Positions 5,450-8,803 of a stretch of 8,803 bases of DNA are shown piece after piece. This DNA comes from Bacillota bacterium (GTDB taxonomy: Bacteria; Bacillota; Clostridia; Oscillospirales; Oscillospiraceae). Both the position numbers and the translations under genes were made by a program. How positions within the stretch are numbered: position 1 is the stretch's first letter; the number at the start of each line of letters is the position of its first letter. The stretch covers positions 1-8,803 of the forward strand of contig JAEWYA010000226.1 in the NCBI GenBank assembly GCA_023395775.1. Reading direction: 5' to 3'. The notes beneath the pieces were generated by a model. It was given only the letters and a program-made list of their open reading frames with translations, was not told where the DNA came from and ran no database searches.

Positions 5450-6814
5450 TCACTGTGTATTTCGCCGCTTGGAAAGAAACTCCTCTGCCACCTGAGGAAA
5501 TAGAGTCAGGGAAAGTACATCCTCTTCACTCTGGGCCAAATTCCTGTATTTTTCCCGATTTTCAGGCAGCTCCGGCTGCAGAAGATCCGCCGGGCGGCAG
5601 GTGATGCGGTCTTCCTCCCGAATACCGGCTTTTTGCAGAACCTCCGGATTAACCTCGCCGGGAAGTCTTCCGTATTCTCCCTTTAGCATGGCTCTGGATT
5701 CCTTGGAGAACATCTGATAGCGCTTCCCGGTGATTACATTCAAAACTGCCTGAGAGCCGACGATCTGGCTGGAGGGAGTCACCAGCGGAGGATAGCCGAA
5801 GTCCCGGCGGACGTTTGGAATTTCCGCCAGAACGGTTTCATACAGATCCTCCCGTCCAATCTGCCGGAGCTGGGCGATAAGATTGGACAGCATCCCGCCG
5901 GGAACCTGCCAGAGCAAAGCGTTGGCGTCCACCCGCAGGACGCGGGGGTCCAGAAAACCCTCCTGCTCCAGAGAATTTGCCACGGCTTTGAAGTGAGCCG
6001 CCGCCGCGCTTAGACGGGTGAGGTCCAGCCCGGTGTCCCGGGGCGTATCACGCAGTGCGGAAACCATAGACTCCGTGGCGGATTGGGAGGTACCGCCGGC
6101 CAGAGGAGACAGGGCGGTGTCAACGATGTCTGCTCCGGCGAATGCCGCCATCAGATTCACCATGGCGCCGGTCCCGGCGGAATCGTGGGTGTGCAGGTGA
6201 ATGGGAAGAGTGACGGTTTCCTTCAGCCGCCTTATCAGGGAGTAGGCTGCCATGGGGGACAGCAGGTTTGCCATGTCCTTGATGCAGATGGAGTCGGCGC
6301 CCATCTGCGCGAGCTCCTGGGCAAGAGAGACGAAATGAACCTCGTCATGGATGGGAGAGACCGTATAGGAGATGGCGGCCTCCGCAAGACCGCCGTACTT
6401 TTTTACGCAGCGGATGGCCTGTTCCATGTTTCGCGTGTCGTTCAGCGCGTCGAAGACCCGGACGATGTCAATGCCGTTTTCGATGGATTTTGCGCAGAAG
6501 GAGTCCACCACATCGTCGGCGTAGTTTCGATAGCCCAAAATGCTCTGCCCACGTAGCAGCATTTGAAGCTTCGTGTGGGGCAGGTGTTGGCGAAGTGCGC
6601 GGAGCCGTTCCCATGGGTCCTCGTCCAGATAGCGCATACACGCGTCAAAGGTCGCGCCGCCCCAACATTCCAGAGAATAGTAACCGATTGAATCCAGGAT
6701 TTCACAGGCGGGCAGCATGTCCCGGAGCCGCATTCGCGTGGCGGCCTGAGACTGGTGTGCATCCCGCAGAATCGTATCTGTGATGAGAAGTGGCCTGTCA
6801 CTCAGAAATTTCAT
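5450..6814 (-). CDS. oadA: Oxaloacetate decarboxylase alpha / pyruvate carboxylase subunit B-type carboxyltransferase, no biotin domain
   Basis: Transfers the carboxyl group between oxaloacetate and biotin (pyruvate as co-product) in a DRE-TIM barrel. The 454 aa show ITDTILRDAHQSQAATRMR (Asp18 as metal ligand), ECWGGATFDACMRYLDEDPW, LLRGQSILGYRNYADDVV, FDALNDTRN, IKDMANLLSP (Lys179, expected carbamylated lysine), HLHTHDSAGTGA (His208, His210) and DTALSPLAGGTSQSATESM, followed by the conserved C-terminal carboxyltransferase region. It ends without a biotinyl domain; no AMKM motif is present, so a separate biotin carrier is needed. No beta or gamma subunit, biotin carrier or biotin carboxylase gene is nearby. 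The ATG at 6814 is preferred because GGAG lies nine bases upstream; the longer frame would start at a GTG without a ribosome site. Decarboxylase versus carboxylase cannot be decided here. Confidence 0.88.
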   Translation of the reverse strand: MKFLSDRPLLITDTILRDAHQSQAATRMRLRDMLPACEILDSIGYYSLECWGGATFDACMRYLDEDPWERLRALRQHLPHTKLQMLLRGQSILGYRNYADDVVDSFCAKSIENGIDIVRVFDALNDTRNMEQAIRCVKKYGGLAEAAISYTVSPIHDEVHFVSLAQELAQMGADSICIKDMANLLSPMAAYSLIRRLKETVTLPIHLHTHDSAGTGAMVNLMAAFAGADIVDTALSPLAGGTSQSATESMVSALRDTPRDTGLDLTRLSAAAAHFKAVANSLEQEGFLDPRVLRVDANALLWQVPGGMLSNLIAQLRQIGREDLYETVLAEIPNVRRDFGYPPLVTPSSQIVGSQAVLNVITGKRYQMFSKESRAMLKGEYGRLPGEVNPEVLQKAGIREEDRITCRPADLLQPELPENREKYRNLAQSEEDVLSLTLFPQVAEEFLSKRRNTQ

Positions 6815-6896
6815 ATCAATTCGCTCCGTTCCTAAATACGCTGTCCGATATTTGGCGATTTTAACATGGGAAATCCTTGGTTGCACTTATGATTTA

Positions 6897-6925
6897 TTTA
6901 TAATATACTTATTCCGTGAAAGCAA
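6897..6925 (-). promoter_or_regulatory. Likely promoter of the oadA-like gene
   Basis: On the minus strand TTGCTT (6920-6925) is followed after 17 bases by TATAAA (6897-6902), a 5-of-6 match to the -10 box. It predicts a leader of about 75 nt before the ATG at 6814. It lies in the AT-rich region divergent from lrp. Confidence 0.55.
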
Positions 6926-6927
6926 AC

Positions 6928-6964
6928 GCGGAGGCGAATTCCATAAAAAGAAAAGCGCCCCCGC
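6928..6964. repeat. GC-rich imperfect inverted repeat between the two divergent promoters
   Basis: GCGGAGGCG (6928-6936) pairs with CGCCCCCGC (6956-6964) with a single mismatch across a 19-base AT-rich loop. It stands between the oadA-like -35 (ending at 6925) and the lrp -35 (starting at 6986). It could be an operator or a transcription insulator. Confidence 0.3.
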
Positions 6965-6985
6965 ATTTCTACTTTTTAAAAGAAA

Positions 6986-7014
6986 TTGTAATCGTATACT
7001 TACTTATTTATACG
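6986..7014 (+). promoter_or_regulatory. lrp promoter with overlapping inverted repeat
   Basis: TTGTAA (6986-6991) and TATACG (7009-7014) are spaced by 17 bases, predicting a leader of about 25 nt. An inverted repeat GTATA-N10-TATAC (6994-6998 with 7009-7013) covers the spacer and -10 box, a typical place for autorepression by an Lrp-type protein. The octamer TATACTTA (6995-7002) recurs at 6904-6911, next to the divergent -10 box. Confidence 0.5.
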
Positions 7015-7047
7015 AAACGCATCTAAAGAAAACAAAGGAGTACATAT

Positions 7048-7479
7048 ATGGATGACATTGATCACAGAATTCTGCAATGCCTCCAAAAAGACGGCAGGAT
7101 GTCCCTGAAGAAGATTGCGGAGGCGGTGCCGCTGACGCCTCCGGCCGTGGCGGAGCGTATCCGCAAGCTGGAGGAGAGCGGCATCATTACCGGCTATACC
7201 GCCGTTGTCAACACCCGGAAGCTGGAGGAAAACGTGCGGGCCATCATCAACGTCACGCTCCCGCCGGAGCGTCAGGATGCGTTTGTCGAATGTGTGCGGG
7301 GTCTGGAGGGCGTGCAGTGGATGCACCATGTCACCGGCGCGTTCTCCATGAGTATTTTTGCCGCTTTTCGGAATACCGGCGAATTGGAGCGGATGGTGAA
7401 GACGCTTCAAAAGTTTGGGAGGACTCAGACACTGATCGTCATGTCCACGCCGATTCCTTATGCATATGGAGGAGTATAA
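7048..7479 (+). CDS. Lrp/AsnC-family transcriptional regulator
   Basis: Amino-acid-responsive DNA-binding regulator, 143 aa, close to the usual 140-165. Residues 4-50 form the winged helix-turn-helix (DIDHRILQCLQKDGRMSLKK, then recognition helix PPAVAERIRKLEESGIITGY). Residues 64-137 form the RAM effector-binding domain, where the usual TG-acidic-aromatic motif appears as VTGAFSMSIFA (95-105), so the ligand pocket may differ from classic Lrp. The ATG follows a strong AAAGGAG ribosome site seven bases upstream. It is divergent from the oadA-like gene, the common arrangement for Lrp proteins controlling a neighbour, and shares TATACTTA with that promoter. A strong hairpin terminator follows. 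The effector is unknown; an amino acid is expected from the family. Confidence 0.92.
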   Translation: MDDIDHRILQCLQKDGRMSLKKIAEAVPLTPPAVAERIRKLEESGIITGYTAVVNTRKLEENVRAIINVTLPPERQDAFVECVRGLEGVQWMHHVTGAFSMSIFAAFRNTGELERMVKTLQKFGRTQTLIVMSTPIPYAYGGV

Positions 7480-7488
7480 GCGGGATTC

Positions 7489-7536
7489 AAAAAAAGCAGC
7501 CGCAGCCCGGAAACGGGCTGCGGCTGTATTATTTTT
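7489..7536. terminator. Bidirectional intrinsic terminator between lrp and the LTA-synthase-like gene
   Basis: A perfect 13-bp stem (CAGCCGCAGCCCG, 7497-7509, with 7514-7526) is capped by a GAAA tetraloop. It runs into TATTATTTTT (7527-7536) on the plus strand. On the minus strand it is followed by seven T residues (A-run at 7489-7495). It lies 17 bases after the lrp stem-side boundary of the stop codon and about 80 bases beyond the stop of the convergent gene. Confidence 0.93.
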
Positions 7537-7617
7537 AGGAGCCGGGCGGCAAAGGGGGGACAGCATTAAGGGGCTGGGTGGTTTTTTCCGCTTTGCACCG
7601 GCAGGCATCGCTAGTTT

Positions 7618-8803
7618 TTAACCTTTCGTATCCGGATACGGCCCGAAATACCCCTCTGGCTGGTTCTTGTCGTCGAACAGGTGATTATAGGCCATGATGC
7701 GGTAATCGTTATAAAGCTGTTCCTCGCTCTTTGAGAGGGCGCTCTCATCGGTTTCGCTGAGAAGCGTGCCGTCCGGCCTGCGAAAGCCGATGGTGGTGTT
7801 TACCGGCAGAGCGTCCAGCAGCTTGGCGTGGAGCTGTTCATAGTCGGTCAGCTGAACGCCAGCCAGCTCCATGGTCAGTGTTCCCAGCATGTTGGAGCTG
7901 ATGGTCACGCCGTCTTGCTCCGGGATATCGTAGTTGGCCCAGATAAAAAACGGAATCTCATACTGCTGGAAGACCTCTTTCGTGGTGCGGTCATCCAGCT
8001 TCTTGCCGTACAGCTTTTCATAGAAATCGTTGCCCAGCGGCGGCTGATGGTCGCCGAAGAAGACGATCATGGTCCGCTCGTCCGAGTTTTGATAGTGTTC
8101 GATCAACTGCCGGATGGCGTTGTCACTTTCCTTGATAAGGGAGAAATACTGGGCCGCCACGGCGGACGATCCCCGACTGCTGCCCGCCAGTTCCACGGAT
8201 CGCTCCAGGTTGTTCCAGCCCTGAGCGTAGCCGCTGTGGTTCTGCATGGTGACGTTAAACATGAACAGGGGGTTCTCCGTCTCATCGGTCAAGCGGTAGA
8301 GCTGCTCATAGTCGGAGGCGTCGCTGATATAGTCGCGTATGTACTGGGGATCAACCACGTCCTCCTCATACATCTGTTGGTCAAAGCCCATCCAGCTGTA
8401 AACGGACGTCCTGTTCCAGCCGGAGGAGAGGTAGGGGTGGAACGATACGGTGTGATAGCCCAGAGCGCTCATCTGAGACACCAGAGAGGGCATTCCATCG
8501 TAGCAGTAAAGCTGATAGGCCACGGTAGAGGAGGGCAGAAATGCCAGAGAGTCTCCGGTCAGGTACTCAAATTCCACATTGGCGGTGCCGCCGCCGGTGA
8601 CGGGGGAGACCATCATGCCTTTTACCGTATTCTTCGTCAGAGAGTGATAAAAGGGCAGAGGGTCCTCGGTCAGTTCCAGGCTGGGAAAACTGGCTTGCAG
8701 ATCTGAGAAGGACTCGTTCATGATGACCAGCAGGTTTTCCGGCGGCTGCGCGTCCGTCGCCGCCCCGGCCCCGCCCCCCGCGGGGCGCCCCCCAGCCGGG
8801 GGG
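7618..8803 (-). CDS. LTA synthase family phosphoglycerol transferase (sulfatase fold), 5'-truncated by the window
   Basis: Extracellular alkaline-phosphatase-superfamily enzyme of the lipoteichoic acid synthase type, expected to move glycerol phosphate from phosphatidylglycerol to an envelope acceptor. The visible part, about 394 codons, holds most of the catalytic domain: PPENLLVIMNESFSDL (metal-binding Glu), VTGGGTANVEFEYLTG (probable Thr nucleophile), FNVTMQNHSGY (His) and FFGDHQPPLG (Asp-His metal site). Further N-terminal sequence, expected to hold membrane helices, lies beyond the right edge. The ATG at 8721 is not the true start, because conserved residues precede it in frame. The first visible codons encode a Gly/Pro/Ala-rich linker in extremely GC-rich DNA. 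It ends in TAA at 7618. Acceptor (lipoteichoic acid or other glycan) is unknown. Confidence 0.88.
   Translation of the reverse strand, partial: PPAGGRPAGGGAGAATDAQPPENLLVIMNESFSDLQASFPSLELTEDPLPFYHSLTKNTVKGMMVSPVTGGGTANVEFEYLTGDSLAFLPSSTVAYQLYCYDGMPSLVSQMSALGYHTVSFHPYLSSGWNRTSVYSWMGFDQQMYEEDVVDPQYIRDYISDASDYEQLYRLTDETENPLFMFNVTMQNHSGYAQGWNNLERSVELAGSSRGSSAVAAQYFSLIKESDNAIRQLIEHYQNSDERTMIVFFGDHQPPLGNDFYEKLYGKKLDDRTTKEVFQQYEIPFFIWANYDIPEQDGVTISSNMLGTLTMELAGVQLTDYEQLHAKLLDALPVNTTIGFRRPDGTLLSETDESALSKSEEQLYNDYRIMAYNHLFDDKNQPEGYFGPYPDTKG
8758..8803. repeat. Extreme-GC, self-complementary sequence at the window end
   Basis: Of the last 46 bases only one (A8794) is not G or C. It contains the palindrome CCCCGCGGGG (8776-8785) and a terminal stem CCCCCC-AGCC-GGGGGG (8788-8803). 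It can be read as a Gly/Pro/Ala linker of the LTA-synthase-like gene, or as low-quality sequence at a contig end. Confidence 0.5.

Noticed and set aside
7828..8706. A 292-codon plus-strand frame opposite the LTA-synthase-like gene
   Set aside because: It is a mirror of a gene with intact catalytic motifs and has no domain of its own.

Overview
This window looks like chromosomal DNA of a gut-type, moderately GC-rich anaerobic Firmicute, most plausibly Clostridia/Oscillospiraceae. That is inferred from the gene mix: a YerC/YecD TrpR-like regulator, a lone histidine ammonia-lyase, an NhaC-family antiporter, a biotin-domain-less oxaloacetate decarboxylase alpha-type carboxyltransferase, an Lrp/AsnC regulator and an LTA-synthase-family enzyme. 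It is also inferred from AT-rich promoters set in GC-rich coding DNA and strong intrinsic terminators. No mobile element, CRISPR array, tRNA or rRNA is visible.

Layout from left to right. Bases 1-164 hold two terminator-like hairpins. A YerC-type regulator (165-482, minus) is divergent from hutH (1021-2589, plus). The 538-bp gap between them holds a near-consensus promoter for each gene and a roughly 250-nt structured hutH leader with a terminator-like stem. hutH ends at a strong terminator. The convergent gap to 2888 is crowded with GC-rich inverted repeats and closes with a terminator for the minus strand. A likely two-gene minus-strand unit follows: an NhaC-family antiporter (3435-4976), then a small two-helix membrane protein (2888-3373). 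Upstream of nhaC lies 473 bp without a convincing gene but with several stems and operator-like repeats. The oadA/pycB-like carboxyltransferase (5450-6814, minus) is divergent from an lrp gene (7048-7479, plus) across a short AT-rich promoter region. A bidirectional terminator separates lrp from a 5'-truncated LTA-synthase-family gene (7618-8803, minus), which runs off the right edge in extremely GC-rich sequence.

How the genes may work together (inference): HutH deaminates histidine to urocanate, but no hutU, hutI or formiminotransferase gene is in the window. The carboxyltransferase and the NhaC-type antiporter both belong to families often linked to sodium cycling and organic-acid or amino-acid fermentation. 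The divergent Lrp regulator could control the carboxyltransferase, itself, or both. The LTA-synthase-like enzyme is an envelope function with no obvious link. Nothing here is an obvious new multi-gene system. The most interesting material is non-coding: the hutH leader, the nhaC upstream region and the GC-rich stems between convergent genes.
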